A DNA stretch of 64,000 nucleotides from Anaerolineales bacterium (GCA_016789305.1 JAEURJ010000025.1:1-64000); one strand, 5' to 3'; counted from the first letter of the stretch, positions 42,599 to 51,481 are shown. Numbers and translations are program-made. Notes: generated by a model from the letters alone, not told the origin.

Positions 42599-43461
42599 TT
42601 GCGTTTTGGTTTCACTTTCGATTTGGTTGATATTTTTTTCTTGATCACTTTTTTGATTGAAGCTGCTCTCTTGGTTGCATCAGAAGTTTTGCGCAGCTGC
42701 GAATTCATGTCTGCACGCAGGATTTCAAGTTGATGCGGTTTGTCCACGTCCATACAGGGTTCGGCTTTATCCCAAATGATGGCACGGCCCTTGATGCCGA
42801 TGCGCTCGGAAGCACGTTCGACGAGCCCTTGTAATGTGAATTGACGCCGCCAAAGTTGATATAACGTATCGAGGCCGATTACCCCAGCCTGGCGCAGAGG
42901 ACTTTTGCGATTGCCGATCAAGGCCTCCCAGGTATCCAGATGTTGTGTGACCTGGTTCACATGGATAACATTGATGTCGGCTCCGCACACCTCCATGTCA
43001 CTTAGCTTGGTGTAGGTGCGGTTGGAAGTGGGGAAGCGGGCTTCCATTACTTCACGGGGGCAAACGCCATAATATAAATCGTCCTTTGTTTGCATTGCGG
43101 TTTTAACCAGCCAATCCACCATCTCTCCTTTGAGAGTGGGAATGTCTGAAGAGACGATCAGAACATACTCGTTTTTCTTGTGCAGTTCGAGGGATTTATT
43201 CACACCTGTAACAATGTTTGCCAGCATCCGCCCTTGATTGGAGACATAATGAAGCGGCTTCTTACAGGTGAGTCCGCTTTTTGGGGATAGACCAATTATG
43301 ATGACGTTGTCCACTTTTTTCGAGTCGCCTAATGCATCCAATACCCATTGGATCATGGGCTTTCCTGCAATATCGATCAATGCTTTTGAACTGCCATTGG
43401 AATAGGCATATAAGGGGTCTTTGGGCTGCGGAATTCCGCCTGCGGTGACGATCGCGTCCAT
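42595..43461 (-). CDS. MobA-like/GT-A nucleotidyltransferase
   Basis: 288 residues from the ATG at 43461, with AGGAG 5 bases upstream. The N-terminus MDAIVTAGGIPQPKDPLYAY is the nucleotide-binding loop of the NTP_transf_3 group, though it lacks the usual GxGxR and has GGIPQPKDP instead. VLIVSSDIPTLKG has the metal-binding Asp. The Lys-rich C-terminal tail (about 30 residues) is low complexity. It activates a sugar, alcohol or cofactor with CTP, GTP or UTP. It may work with the PAP2 protein in a lipid-linked pathway, as the genes overlap. Confidence 0.8.
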   Translation of the reverse strand: MDAIVTAGGIPQPKDPLYAYSNGSSKALIDIAGKPMIQWVLDALGDSKKVDNVIIIGLSPKSGLTCKKPLHYVSNQGRMLANIVTGVNKSLELHKKNEYVLIVSSDIPTLKGEMVDWLVKTAMQTKDDLYYGVCPREVMEARFPTSNRTYTKLSDMEVCGADINVIHVNQVTQHLDTWEALIGNRKSPLRQAGVIGLDTLYQLWRRQFTLQGLVERASERIGIKGRAIIWDKAEPCMDVDKPHQLEILRADMNSQLRKTSDATKRAASIKKVIKKKISTKSKVKPKRK

Positions 43462-43500
43462 AATCACTCCTGGGGATTTGAGATTGGTTAACTTCATAAA

Positions 43501-43529
43501 CAAACAGGTGTCTTATGTACACCTGTTTG
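43501..43529 (-). terminator. Terminator of the dehydrogenase-like gene
   Basis: Arms CAAACAGGTGT and ACACCTGTTTG; T-rich sequence follows on the minus strand. Confidence 0.75.
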
Positions 43530-43539
43530 TGATCCATTT

Positions 43540-44448
43540 CTAATTGAGCTCTTGTAGTTGTGGCCCGAAGCCAAGCTTGGCGATCATTTCATTCAGTTCG
43601 TCCCACTTAAGCGGGCGGCCTTTGCCTGCCAATGCCACGAGCGCGGCTTCCATCATGTTGGTCCCGAAGGAGCGACCTTCCAATACCGGGGTGGTTGTGA
43701 TCAGGTACTTCACACCGAGCTTGCGGAATAGTTCAACATCTTCCGCTGTTGTGGTGTTGGTCAAAACGATCTTGCCTTTCATATCATCGGGCATACAACG
43801 CTTGATGTAGTGACAATCCCCGGCGATGACTGTGGCTTCGCGATAATATTTTTCCCACTTGGGTATGCGTTTTTCCTGTTTTTCGCCGGTGGGATAAACC
43901 CATTCGAATGGAACACGCCCAACGATGGGCATCAAAATAGCGGCCAGAGTTTTTAATTGCCTGGCCGTATGTAAAGCAAAAGGAATTTCAAGTGCGAACA
44001 TGACATCGCCGAACACACATTCGTAGCCTGCATTCAAGAAGGACGAGGACATGCCCCAGCGATCGGCACCGCTGACGACAAAAACCTTTCGCCCGCCGTT
44101 TTTTTCGATGTAATCTTTGAGATTGGCTTCCAGAAATTCAGCAGATTTGATTTCAAGCGTGTTTTTTAACCCGGTGCCATCCACCACCGGGGTCTTTTCG
44201 ATGAGCCGCACCATGGGTTTAACGGAATGTAACGGATACCATTTTTCATCGACCATTAAGCCGAGGTCTGCGCCGCCGACGCCAAACGCGTCCACCTTGC
44301 CGTCTAGTTCCTGATATTTACGAGCTGCGGCTTCCATGTCCCCATCCATGCCGATGCGTTCGATGCTTATTTTTTCCCCGAGTAATGTTACTTCCACTGC
44401 CTTGTTGCGTTTGGACGAACCTATGCTGATGCTGACCGCACGTTTCAT
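43540..44448 (-). CDS. Unassigned protein (annotated elsewhere as quinate 5-dehydrogenase-like)
   Basis: 302 residues. It starts MKRAVSISIGSSKRNKAVEV and carries KVDAFGVGGADLGL, FVVSGADRWGMS and VLTNTTTAEDVELFRKLGVKYLITTTP. I recall similar proteins in Chloroflexi and Firmicutes carrying the name quinate 5-dehydrogenase, but the sequence has no clear GxGxxG dinucleotide loop, so I would not rely on that name. It is probably soluble and cytoplasmic. The gene seems to be transcribed alone, between a terminator and the histidine kinase gene. Confidence 0.6.
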   Translation of the reverse strand: MKRAVSISIGSSKRNKAVEVTLLGEKISIERIGMDGDMEAAARKYQELDGKVDAFGVGGADLGLMVDEKWYPLHSVKPMVRLIEKTPVVDGTGLKNTLEIKSAEFLEANLKDYIEKNGGRKVFVVSGADRWGMSSSFLNAGYECVFGDVMFALEIPFALHTARQLKTLAAILMPIVGRVPFEWVYPTGEKQEKRIPKWEKYYREATVIAGDCHYIKRCMPDDMKGKIVLTNTTTAEDVELFRKLGVKYLITTTPVLEGRSFGTNMMEAALVALAGKGRPLKWDELNEMIAKLGFGPQLQELN

Positions 44449-44563
44449 AAAAAATGCTCCTTGGATGAAAGATAATGCCAGTTATACCGCACTCGGTCAC
44501 AAAATGCGCTTTTTTAGAAGGTGAAAAACGCAATTTTTGACCGTGGGTATTATATAACATGAA

Positions 44564-47158
44564 TCAGGATGAGGGTCCCGTTTGAAGCGTGAAGAAAAAA
44601 GTGGATCCTTTTCCCGCTTCGCTCTGGACCCAGATCCTGCCGTTGTGTACCTCGATAATTCTCTTCACGATGGTTAATCCAATCCCGGTGCCGTCTGAAC
44701 TGGCATCCAGCTTATTGAACAGACCGAAGATGCGGTCGAGATGTTCAGGTTCGATGCCCATGCCATTATCTTTGACGAAAAAGATCGGTTTTCCATCCAG
44801 CAGTCCTTCCTGACCGATCTCGATGAGCGGTTCAGGCTGTGAGCCGGTGAATTTCGCGGCGTTGTCGACAATGTTTTGTACTACTTCAATAAGACGCCTG
44901 CGGTCACCGTACACGGTGGGCATATCTCTTTGAATGGTCATTGCGATTTTGGCGCTTTGCAATCGTCCTTGTACCAACTCCACTGCTTCGTGGGCCAGGT
45001 CCTCAAATGGAATATATTCAAACACATTCATCAGCCTGCCCACACGGGAAAGTTCAAGCAGCTCGTTCAATAAGGCCTGCATTTTTTCGGTTGCATCCGA
45101 GATGCGTTTGACGTCTGATTTAAAACGATCCAAATTCCCGTTTGTGGCGTCCTGTTCCAAAAAGCCAAGGAAGCCCTTGATCGTGATCAACGGTGATTTC
45201 AGATCATGGGATACGGTGTAAGTGAAGCGCTCAAGTTCCGCGTTCTTATCCTCAAGTTCCTTGATGAGGTTTTCGCGATCCTTCTCCACCCATCTGCGCT
45301 GGCTGATATCGCGGACCATGATGATGGCTGTTTCAGTAGAAATGGCTGCCACACGTGCCTCGAAAAATTGCACTTCTTCACCGGGAGGCATTCCATATTC
45401 AAAGGCATGGAGTTGATTGGTGGCTAATGCGCGTTCGATGGCGAACATGGTTTGAAGTGAAATGGAGACTGGGAATAATTCTTTTATATTGCGTCCCAGG
45501 AAGTCTTCCGGCGGCATGAGCGGCTGAATGTCCGAAGAGGCGATGAAGCCGGTCAACGTGCCCTCCCTGTTGATCTCAAAGATCATATCGGGGATGGCGC
45601 TTAAGACGGCGCTCATACGTGATTCACTTTCACGCAGTGCTGTTTCTGTTTGTTTTTGTGCGGTGATATCGTAGAACATCGAGAGAATACACGTCTCGCC
45701 ATTTAGTTGGATCAATTCGTAAAAAGCGATGGCAGATTTTGATTCGTTCTTTTCAGTTGTAAATTCGTAATTCGGATTGTAGATCGATTTTTTCTCGACA
45801 ATTCGGGAGATGAAGTCACGGCGAAGTTCGGGTGTTTCCCACATATCAAGGGCGTCTGATGTAAGACCTATGGAAGTTTCAGGATCATATCCGGTCATGA
45901 TCCAGTAGGCATTGTTTGCGTCCAGAAGGCGGCCTTCTTCCAGTGTGGTGATGCAAATGGCGATGGGGCTTGCCTGAAATACTTTTCTGAATCTTTCCTC
46001 GCTGGCGCTCAGTTCCGATTCTGTCACCCGGCGATCATTTAATTCCCTTTGCGCCTGTTCATAGAGAATGGCATTGTCAATTGCAAGGGATGCGAGCGCT
46101 GCAATCCTCTCCAGGAGTTGAATCTGTTCCGAGGTAAATTTCTTTGCCTTGTCCGCCTGGGCAACCACCAGCGTTCCGACCACCTTCTCGCCTGTTTTCA
46201 ACGGAACGCCGAGCGCAGCGGTAATCCCACTATTCTCTGCACTGAATATTCTGCCTTCCCACTCTGGATAATTTTGAGTGACAATGGTTCTGCCTGTTTG
46301 CCAAACCCGTCCGGTTAACCCCACCCCCTTTTGAGCAGTTTTTCCGTTGCGTGATTCGAAGTGACCGTATCCAAGCTCCTGCCGCAGGGCTGATTCATCG
46401 GGTAATAACAAGTCAAGGCAAACATGAGGTGTTTCCAGAAGTTCGCTTGCCTGGGCCAGGATCGATTCAAGGAGGGGGTTCAGCTCAAGGCGATTGACCA
46501 GCCCAAGGGTAGTTTCATGAAGCGCGGTGAGATATCGCGCCTGTGTTTGTAATTTTTCCTCGGCGCGCAGGCGTTCCGTCAATTCGACGCGTGATGCCTG
46601 TACTGTGCGCTGCCAGCCATTGATGAGCAGATAGATGAACGCCCCGACGATCAGAAAAACGGCTGTAAGGTCTCGTGCATAGTTTAAAGGAGCGTCTGTA
46701 TGGAGCGGAATTAAACCGGAAGATTCCCTCAGGGCAAATCCCCATATCGCGGCGACGCTGATCAACCCTGTAAATAAGCTGACCCTCCAGCCGAGCAGCA
46801 AGCTGGAAAGCAGCAGGACTACGATATACGCAATGATGGTGACATCCCGCAGGCCGTCAGATTCCCATGCCTGATAGGTCATGGCAGTCCATATGGCAAT
46901 TACAAGAAAAAAACTTGCGGTTTGAATGTATCCCCGCTTAACAATTAATTGCACTCCGATGAGTACAAGAATGATGCCGACCAGTATCGATAAAGAGAAT
47001 GTTCCCCGTTCTTTCCAGAGGAAAATTCGCAAGAGGATAACAAGTGCCAAAATCCCGATGGCCGCCCATGCAAAGGAATTAATAATTCTCGCTGTACGCG
47101 TTCTTTCTTCATCGTCAAAAATTGGCGGAGCCAGTATGCGCTGCAAGCGATTAAGCAT
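44564..47158 (-). CDS. Membrane sensor histidine kinase (GAF-PAS-PAS)
   Basis: 864 residues. Six or so N-terminal helices (about 28-190), a short coiled linker, a GAF domain (about 215-365), a PAS domain (about 380-505), a second PAS (about 510-625), then the dimerisation helix with His651 in VSHDLKSP and an ATPase with NIVDNAAKF, DNGMGIEPEH and GTGIGLTIVK. The PYP/phytochrome-like arrangement around KNAELERFTYTVSHDLKSP is common in bacterial kinases. No response regulator is adjacent. The membrane part resembles neither HAMP nor MASE families I know. Confidence 0.92.
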   Translation of the reverse strand: MLNRLQRILAPPIFDDEERTRTARIINSFAWAAIGILALVILLRIFLWKERGTFSLSILVGIILVLIGVQLIVKRGYIQTASFFLVIAIWTAMTYQAWESDGLRDVTIIAYIVVLLLSSLLLGWRVSLFTGLISVAAIWGFALRESSGLIPLHTDAPLNYARDLTAVFLIVGAFIYLLINGWQRTVQASRVELTERLRAEEKLQTQARYLTALHETTLGLVNRLELNPLLESILAQASELLETPHVCLDLLLPDESALRQELGYGHFESRNGKTAQKGVGLTGRVWQTGRTIVTQNYPEWEGRIFSAENSGITAALGVPLKTGEKVVGTLVVAQADKAKKFTSEQIQLLERIAALASLAIDNAILYEQAQRELNDRRVTESELSASEERFRKVFQASPIAICITTLEEGRLLDANNAYWIMTGYDPETSIGLTSDALDMWETPELRRDFISRIVEKKSIYNPNYEFTTEKNESKSAIAFYELIQLNGETCILSMFYDITAQKQTETALRESESRMSAVLSAIPDMIFEINREGTLTGFIASSDIQPLMPPEDFLGRNIKELFPVSISLQTMFAIERALATNQLHAFEYGMPPGEEVQFFEARVAAISTETAIIMVRDISQRRWVEKDRENLIKELEDKNAELERFTYTVSHDLKSPLITIKGFLGFLEQDATNGNLDRFKSDVKRISDATEKMQALLNELLELSRVGRLMNVFEYIPFEDLAHEAVELVQGRLQSAKIAMTIQRDMPTVYGDRRRLIEVVQNIVDNAAKFTGSQPEPLIEIGQEGLLDGKPIFFVKDNGMGIEPEHLDRIFGLFNKLDASSDGTGIGLTIVKRIIEVHNGRIWVQSEAGKGSTFFFTLQTGPSS

Positions 47159-47218
47159 TGTATTGATTATTATATATCAGTCCATTTATTGTGGATATGA
47201 CCCCTTTTAATATAGAAA

Positions 47219-47249
47219 CATGGGACTGCGCAATATACGCAATCCCATG
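47219..47249 (-). terminator. Hairpin after the fumarase genes
   Basis: CATGGGATTGCG pairs with CGCAGTCCCATG on the minus strand with one wobble. The T-tract after it is broken. Confidence 0.6.
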
Positions 47250-47263
47250 CAGGTTATAGAATA

Positions 47264-47884
47264 TTACCTTGTCAGCAGGTCATCCAGCACCTTTTTGGAC
47301 GATTCGTCGATGACCGCATGTTGACTGCCGCCGTGCGAATCCATGGTGACCACGACGGGGAAGTCCTTGACCTCGATCACCCACATGGCTTCCGGCACGC
47401 CGAAATCCATTTTGAAAACGCCATGAACCTTGACAACCGTCTGTGCAAGGAAGGAAGCAGCCCCCCCAATCGCATGAAAATAAACGCCGGGCGTTTCTTC
47501 ACAGCCTTTCAGGGTTTTCGGTCCCATCCCGCCTTTGCCGATCACGCCTTTGACGTTGAAATGTTTCATCACATCGGCCTGGTATGGTTCCTCGCGGATC
47601 GAAGTGGTTGGGCCGGCGGCGATGAATTTGTAGTCTTTTGTGTCGAGACCAGTGACCACTGGGCCGCAATGGTAAATCACCGAGCCCTTCAGTAATTTTT
47701 TCAACTCTTCATATACTTGCAGATCGTCATCCTGTGGGGGGCGGGTTTTCTTGATGAACGTTTCGATCATCCATTTGTGGGCGGCATCGCGCCCGGTGAC
47801 CATCATGCCGGAAAGGGCGACCGAGTCGCCGACTTTCAGGTCACGGATGGCTTCGTCACTGATGGGGGTGGTGATATTTTTCAT
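47264..47884 (-). CDS. fumB: Class I fumarate hydratase, beta subunit
   Basis: 206 residues. The C-terminal half of the class I Fe-S hydro-lyase: ISDEAIRDLKVGDSVALSG at the start, VIYHCGPVV, AAGPTTSIREEPYQADV (substrate-binding Thr/Ser/Arg) and VIGKGGMGPKTL. With the alpha subunit it interconverts fumarate and malate. L-tartrate dehydratase is built the same way and cannot be fully excluded. The chosen ATG at 47884 overlaps the alpha-subunit stop by ATGA. The symbol is by class only. Confidence 0.9.
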   Translation of the reverse strand: MKNITTPISDEAIRDLKVGDSVALSGMMVTGRDAAHKWMIETFIKKTRPPQDDDLQVYEELKKLLKGSVIYHCGPVVTGLDTKDYKFIAAGPTTSIREEPYQADVMKHFNVKGVIGKGGMGPKTLKGCEETPGVYFHAIGGAASFLAQTVVKVHGVFKMDFGVPEAMWVIEVKDFPVVVTMDSHGGSQHAVIDESSKKVLDDLLTR

Positions 47885-48753
47885 GCGTAGGTTACCTCTT
47901 CGCCTTTCACCGTCATTTTGCGGCGGCGGTAGGCCCAACACATATAGGAAACAGAGACAAAATAGGAAGCGGGCAAACGGCTTAAGCCGACAATTTTCGT
48001 ATCAAGCACCGTGGTCTTGCCACCGAAACCCATTGGGCCAATGCCCATTTCATTGGATTCCTTTGTCAATTGTTCTTCGAGTTCGGCAAGTTTGGGGTCT
48101 TCGTTGCGCGTGCCCATTTCGCTGAACAATACTTCCTTCGATTTGATGTAGGACGATCCTCGGTCACCGCCGATGGATACGCCTAAAATACCGGGGGCAC
48201 AGCCTTGTCCCTGCGCTTTCTGGACGGCGTCCAAAACTACTTTGCGCACGCCTGCCAGGTCGCGGCCCGCGCCGACGGAGTTATCCGGCAGAGAATATTG
48301 ACGCCCAACGTTCTCACACCCGCCGCCTTTGAGCATCAACTCAATCGTCAGTTCGTCGCTCTCCACTTCCTCGAAATGCACATAGGGGAAATCGTCACCG
48401 CCTAGGTTGTTGCCTGTATTTTTATCGTAGATCGCATCCACGGCGTTCGGTCGCATGAACGACCGTTTGGTTGCTTCTGCCATTGCGGCACGGATCTGCG
48501 CCTTGAGCTGGATCGTGGACCAGCCGACTGGATAGTGAACGTAGAAAATGGGTGTGCCCGTATCCTGGCAAATTGGCGTGGAATTGGCGCGGGAAAGCTC
48601 AATATTCTTCATGATGGTCTCCAGCGCGCCACGCGCAGCCGAGCCGGGTTCCTCCTTTTCGATGGATTCGCGCAGGCGTTTTTCCACATCAGGCGGCAGG
48701 GAACTGGATGTTCGCCGTATCAATTCAAGGATTTCATTCGTTAGATCTCGCAT
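47881..48753 (-). CDS. fumA: Class I fumarate hydratase, alpha subunit
   Basis: 290 residues. The three cluster cysteines appear in ICQDTGTPIF, GGGCENVG and QGCAPGILGVSIGGDRG, which hold an oxygen-sensitive 4Fe-4S cluster. The two-subunit form fits an anaerobe or facultative anaerobe. GGAGGTACCC precedes the ATG at 48753; a TTG four codons earlier is possible but less likely. Together with the ACT-domain malic enzyme at 36096 it links fumarate, malate and pyruvate. Confidence 0.93.
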   Translation of the reverse strand: MRDLTNEILELIRRTSSSLPPDVEKRLRESIEKEEPGSAARGALETIMKNIELSRANSTPICQDTGTPIFYVHYPVGWSTIQLKAQIRAAMAEATKRSFMRPNAVDAIYDKNTGNNLGGDDFPYVHFEEVESDELTIELMLKGGGCENVGRQYSLPDNSVGAGRDLAGVRKVVLDAVQKAQGQGCAPGILGVSIGGDRGSSYIKSKEVLFSEMGTRNEDPKLAELEEQLTKESNEMGIGPMGFGGKTTVLDTKIVGLSRLPASYFVSVSYMCWAYRRRKMTVKGEEVTYA

Positions 48754-48867
48754 GGGTACCTCCAATACTTTCTTGAATCATAATCCCGAAGTTGGGAAAA
48801 TGCCATTTGAAAATTCCATACTTTTTAGATGCGTCTGTGAAAGGCTTTAATGACCCCGCTATAAAGA

Positions 48868-48896
48868 AACTCACCCGTGAATTTCACGGGTGAGTT
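48868..48896 (-). terminator. Terminator after ssb
   Basis: Arms AACTCACCCGTGA and TCACGGGTGAGTT, with a 3-base centre, then TTTCTTT on the minus strand. Confidence 0.88.
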
Positions 48897-48908
48897 AGTG
48901 TTTGCAGA

Positions 48909-49292
48909 CTAGGCCTCGTAGTCTCCGAGGTCTTCTTCCACTGCTATCATGGGTTCTTCTGCAGGTTTTTTATCGAGAAACTGCAGGGTTTGCGCCACGA
49001 TCTTGGTGTAGTACTTGGTTTCGCCTTTATCCTCGTAGCGGTCGGTTTTCAAGCGTCCCTCTAAAAAGATCAGGCTGCCTTTTTTCAAGTATTCCTGGCA
49101 AACTTCGCCGAGTCGCCCCCAAGCCTCCACATTGACCCACTCGGTGGATTCTTTCGTTTCACCATTGCCAGCCTTCCAGCGATTGCTCACTGCCAGACTG
49201 AAATGGGCCACTTTCTTACCGGTGGGGGTGAACTTGCTCTCAGGGTCCTTGCCCAAGCGGCCGATCAATTGAACTCGGTTTAGTGTTGGCAT
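48909..49292 (-). CDS. ssb: Single-stranded DNA-binding protein
   Basis: 127 residues. The OB-fold of bacterial SSB is clear: NRVQLIGRLGKDPESKFTPTGKKVAHFSLAVSNRW, STEWVNVEAWGRLGEVCQEYLKKGSLIFLEGRL. The acidic tail is short (EEDLGDYEA) and does not end in the usual DDIPF, so contacts with partner proteins may differ or a second SSB may exist. GGGGAAG precedes the ATG at 49292. A short open frame with a much stronger ribosome binding site overlaps this start. Confidence 0.93.
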   Translation of the reverse strand: MPTLNRVQLIGRLGKDPESKFTPTGKKVAHFSLAVSNRWKAGNGETKESTEWVNVEAWGRLGEVCQEYLKKGSLIFLEGRLKTDRYEDKGETKYYTKIVAQTLQFLDKKPAEEPMIAVEEDLGDYEA

Positions 49293-49342
49293 GGCTTCCC
49301 CGCTTTCGTTCCGTAACTTTTAGATGCGCGTGTAAGTGTCAT
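49280..49342 (-). CDS. Possible leader peptide overlapping the ssb start (20 residues)
   Basis: AAAAGGAG, 7 bases, ATG, then 20 codons (MTLTRASKSYG...) ending at TAA 10 bases inside ssb, in another frame. The strong ribosome binding site makes it a candidate for translational coupling. It could also be chance. Confidence 0.35.
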   Translation of the reverse strand: MTLTRASKSYGTKAGKPCQH

Positions 49343-49404
49343 AATAGTCTCCTTTTGTCTAAAAGAACAATTCAGTTGTGTCGAACAGGGTTATACTTTA
49401 ATGA

Positions 49405-49614
49405 TTAGCTTTCGCCTTCTTTGGGGGCGTCAGCGGCTCCGGCGGCCACCTGTTTCTTGAGTACGGGAAGTCCGGTTTTCATTTCGACTACATCGTAGCC
49501 GACAGGCACTGCATCGAGAGCGCCTTCCTTGACTTCCTTGGAGAAGAAGAACATTCTTCCCTTGGAGTGTAAATAATAAGTGATGCCTTTTGAGTTTGTA
49601 TGTCCGTATGCCAT
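49405..49614 (-). CDS. Conserved small protein, 69 residues
   Basis: Starts MAYGHTNSKGITYYLHSKGRM and continues FFFSKEVKEGALDAVPVGYDVVEMKTGLPVLKK. I recall very similar small proteins in Chloroflexota, without a known function. The Tyr/Phe-rich beta pattern suggests a compact fold; there is no membrane helix. AAGGAGATC lies 7 bases before the ATG, and a consensus promoter is present at 49647-49675, so it is likely to be well expressed. It is read in the same direction as ssb. Confidence 0.85.
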   Translation of the reverse strand: MAYGHTNSKGITYYLHSKGRMFFFSKEVKEGALDAVPVGYDVVEMKTGLPVLKKQVAAGAADAPKEGES

Positions 49615-49646
49615 TTTTTGATCTCCTTTTATCTAAGTGTGATGAG

Positions 49647-49675
49647 AGTGTAGAACAAAATTTCTAGCCTGTCAA
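49647..49675 (-). promoter_or_regulatory. Sigma-70-type promoter of the 69-residue protein
   Basis: On the minus strand TTGACA (49670-49675), exactly 17 bases, TACACT (49647-49652). Confidence 0.8.
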
Positions 49676-49728
49676 GCCCCTAAAAGGTAATTTGTCTGTA
49701 CAAATTTTACTCGTACTCAGGAGTAGAC

Positions 49729-50562
49729 ATGAGAACCGTAACCACACTACCTGAACTAAGAACTGCCCGCCTCTCTCTCAAAGGGACGGTGGGTCTTGTC
49801 CCGACGATGGGATATTTACACGAGGGGCATCTCTCTCTGATCCGCCAGGCCAGAGCTGAGTGTGAGCATGTAGTCGTGAGTATCTTTGTCAACCCTACTC
49901 AGTTTGGACCCAATGAAGATCTCTCAAAGTATCCTCGCGACCTCGAGAGGGATTTGAGCTTGATCGAGCCACTCGGCGTGGATTTCGTCTGGACGCCCAC
50001 AGCGGAGGTGATGTATCCGACCGGCTACCAGACCTGGGTGGAGGTTGAGGCGATTACTCGTCCGCTGGAAGGCTCAATGCGGCCTGGTCATTTCAAAGGG
50101 GTGACCACGGTGGTTGCGAAGCTGTTCAATGGGGTTCAGCCTCATAAAGCGTATTTCGGTCAAAAGGACGCGCAGCAGCAGACGGTTATCCGTCAGATGG
50201 TGCGGGATTTGAACTTTACGCTCGAAGTAGTGGTCTGCCCAACCGTGCGCGAGGCGGATGGGTTGGCAATGTCGAGCCGCAACAAGTATTTGGAAGGCGA
50301 AAACCGGCAGGCTGCGTTGGTTTTGTTCCATGCTTTGAGCGCCGCGAAAGATTTGTATGAAAAGGGTGAGAAATCAGCGGAAGCCTTAAGAACAAAGATG
50401 AAAGAAATCATCGAGGCGGAGCCGCATGCCCGGATGCAGTACGTTTCGTGTGCCGACTTTGACACCTTGGAAGAATTGGAGCAGGTCAAAGGCAAGGCTC
50501 TGTTATCGATGGCGGTTTTGATCGGCAAGACACGCTTGATCGATAATTTTATTTTGGGGTGA
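49729..50562 (+). CDS. panC: Pantothenate synthetase
   Basis: 277 residues, complete. It joins pantoate and beta-alanine using ATP. The HIGH-type motif is MGYLHEGHLSLIRQA (about 27), NPTQFGPNEDLSKYPRD binds pantoate, and ADGLAMSSRNKYL is the KMSKS-like loop. YFGQKDAQQ is also conserved. CAGGAGTAGAC precedes the ATG. panB and panD are not in the window. The next gene starts 1 base after its stop. A small inverted repeat (AATTTGT/ACAAATT, 49689-49706) precedes it, of unknown role. Confidence 0.96.
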   Translation: MRTVTTLPELRTARLSLKGTVGLVPTMGYLHEGHLSLIRQARAECEHVVVSIFVNPTQFGPNEDLSKYPRDLERDLSLIEPLGVDFVWTPTAEVMYPTGYQTWVEVEAITRPLEGSMRPGHFKGVTTVVAKLFNGVQPHKAYFGQKDAQQQTVIRQMVRDLNFTLEVVVCPTVREADGLAMSSRNKYLEGENRQAALVLFHALSAAKDLYEKGEKSAEALRTKMKEIIEAEPHARMQYVSCADFDTLEELEQVKGKALLSMAVLIGKTRLIDNFILG

Positions 50563-50563
50563 G

Positions 50564-51457
50564 ATGAGACAAAAACACACTAGGCGATACTTCCTGAAAT
50601 TATTTTCAATATTTTCCCTTTTACTGGCCTTTGCCTTCCTCTTCGGCCTCGTATATTTCACAGATCGACTTGCCCAGTACATGCTTCACCCAACGAGACT
50701 ACCAGTTACAGGCGACTCGCTTCGGGCTGAACAAATTCCATTTGAAGATATCAAACTAAAGACGAAGGATGGCTTGGAACTGGCTGCCTGGTATACGGCT
50801 CCGCAAAATGGGGCAGTGATCTTGTTGGCACATGGATATAACGATAACCGCCCGGAGAATCTATATGTGATGCTGGCGCAAAATGGATACGGTGTGATGG
50901 CCTGGGATTTCCGCGCGCACGGCGAGAGCGAAGGGGATATTTCCACGCTTGGGTATTTTGAACAACTGGATGTGGAAGCCGCGCTGGATTATGTCCTTGC
51001 TCAGGAAGGTGTTGAACATGTTGGAGTGTGGGGCGGCTCGATGGGTGCAGCGACCATCATTCTCACTGCCGCCAAACGGACCGAGATCGAAGCGGTGATG
51101 GCCGATAGTGCCTTTCCTTCGCTGGAAGATGTAATGAAGGGAAATCTTCCATATGATTTTCTATTCCCACTTATGGCGATCTCCGGTGAGTTTCACAGTG
51201 GCGTGGATATCGGTGCGGTCCGCCCGGTGGATGAGATCGGGAAGATCAGCCCACGGTCTGTGTTCATCATTGACGGTTGGGCGGGCATGGCCAGGGAGAT
51301 GAGTTCCCCGTATCGTTTGTATGATGCGGCAAAAGAGCCGAAGGCAATTTGGGTGGAAGAGGGAATTCCGCACTTGGGGATGCTGGCAAATAACCCTAAA
51401 AAATATCAAAGACAGATGATCAATTTCTTCGACCAATATTTGTTAAATAAAAAGTAG
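50564..51457 (+). CDS. Membrane-anchored alpha/beta hydrolase
   Basis: 297 residues. One N-terminal helix (about 13-33) anchors the protein outside. The hydrolase fold shows LLAHGYNDNRPENL (oxyanion loop), WDFRAHGESEG, the nucleophile elbow VWGGSMGAAT (Ser about 160) and the terminal His in IPHLGML. The closest broad group is the BAAT/YqkD-like serine hydrolases. The substrate is unknown. The start is 1 base after the panC stop, so the two share a transcript. The TAG stop lies inside a palindromic repeat. Confidence 0.88.
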   Translation: MRQKHTRRYFLKLFSIFSLLLAFAFLFGLVYFTDRLAQYMLHPTRLPVTGDSLRAEQIPFEDIKLKTKDGLELAAWYTAPQNGAVILLAHGYNDNRPENLYVMLAQNGYGVMAWDFRAHGESEGDISTLGYFEQLDVEAALDYVLAQEGVEHVGVWGGSMGAATIILTAAKRTEIEAVMADSAFPSLEDVMKGNLPYDFLFPLMAISGEFHSGVDIGAVRPVDEIGKISPRSVFIIDGWAGMAREMSSPYRLYDAAKEPKAIWVEEGIPHLGMLANNPKKYQRQMINFFDQYLLNKK

Positions 51458-51481
51458 GGACGACTCACGAGTCGTCCCTAC
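51454..51481. repeat. GTAGGG palindromic repeat at the hydrolase stop
   Basis: Arms GTAGGGACGACT and AGTCGTCCCTAC around CACG. The TAG of the upstream gene (51455-51457) is within the left arm. It sits between converging genes and may double as a terminator. Confidence 0.9.
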
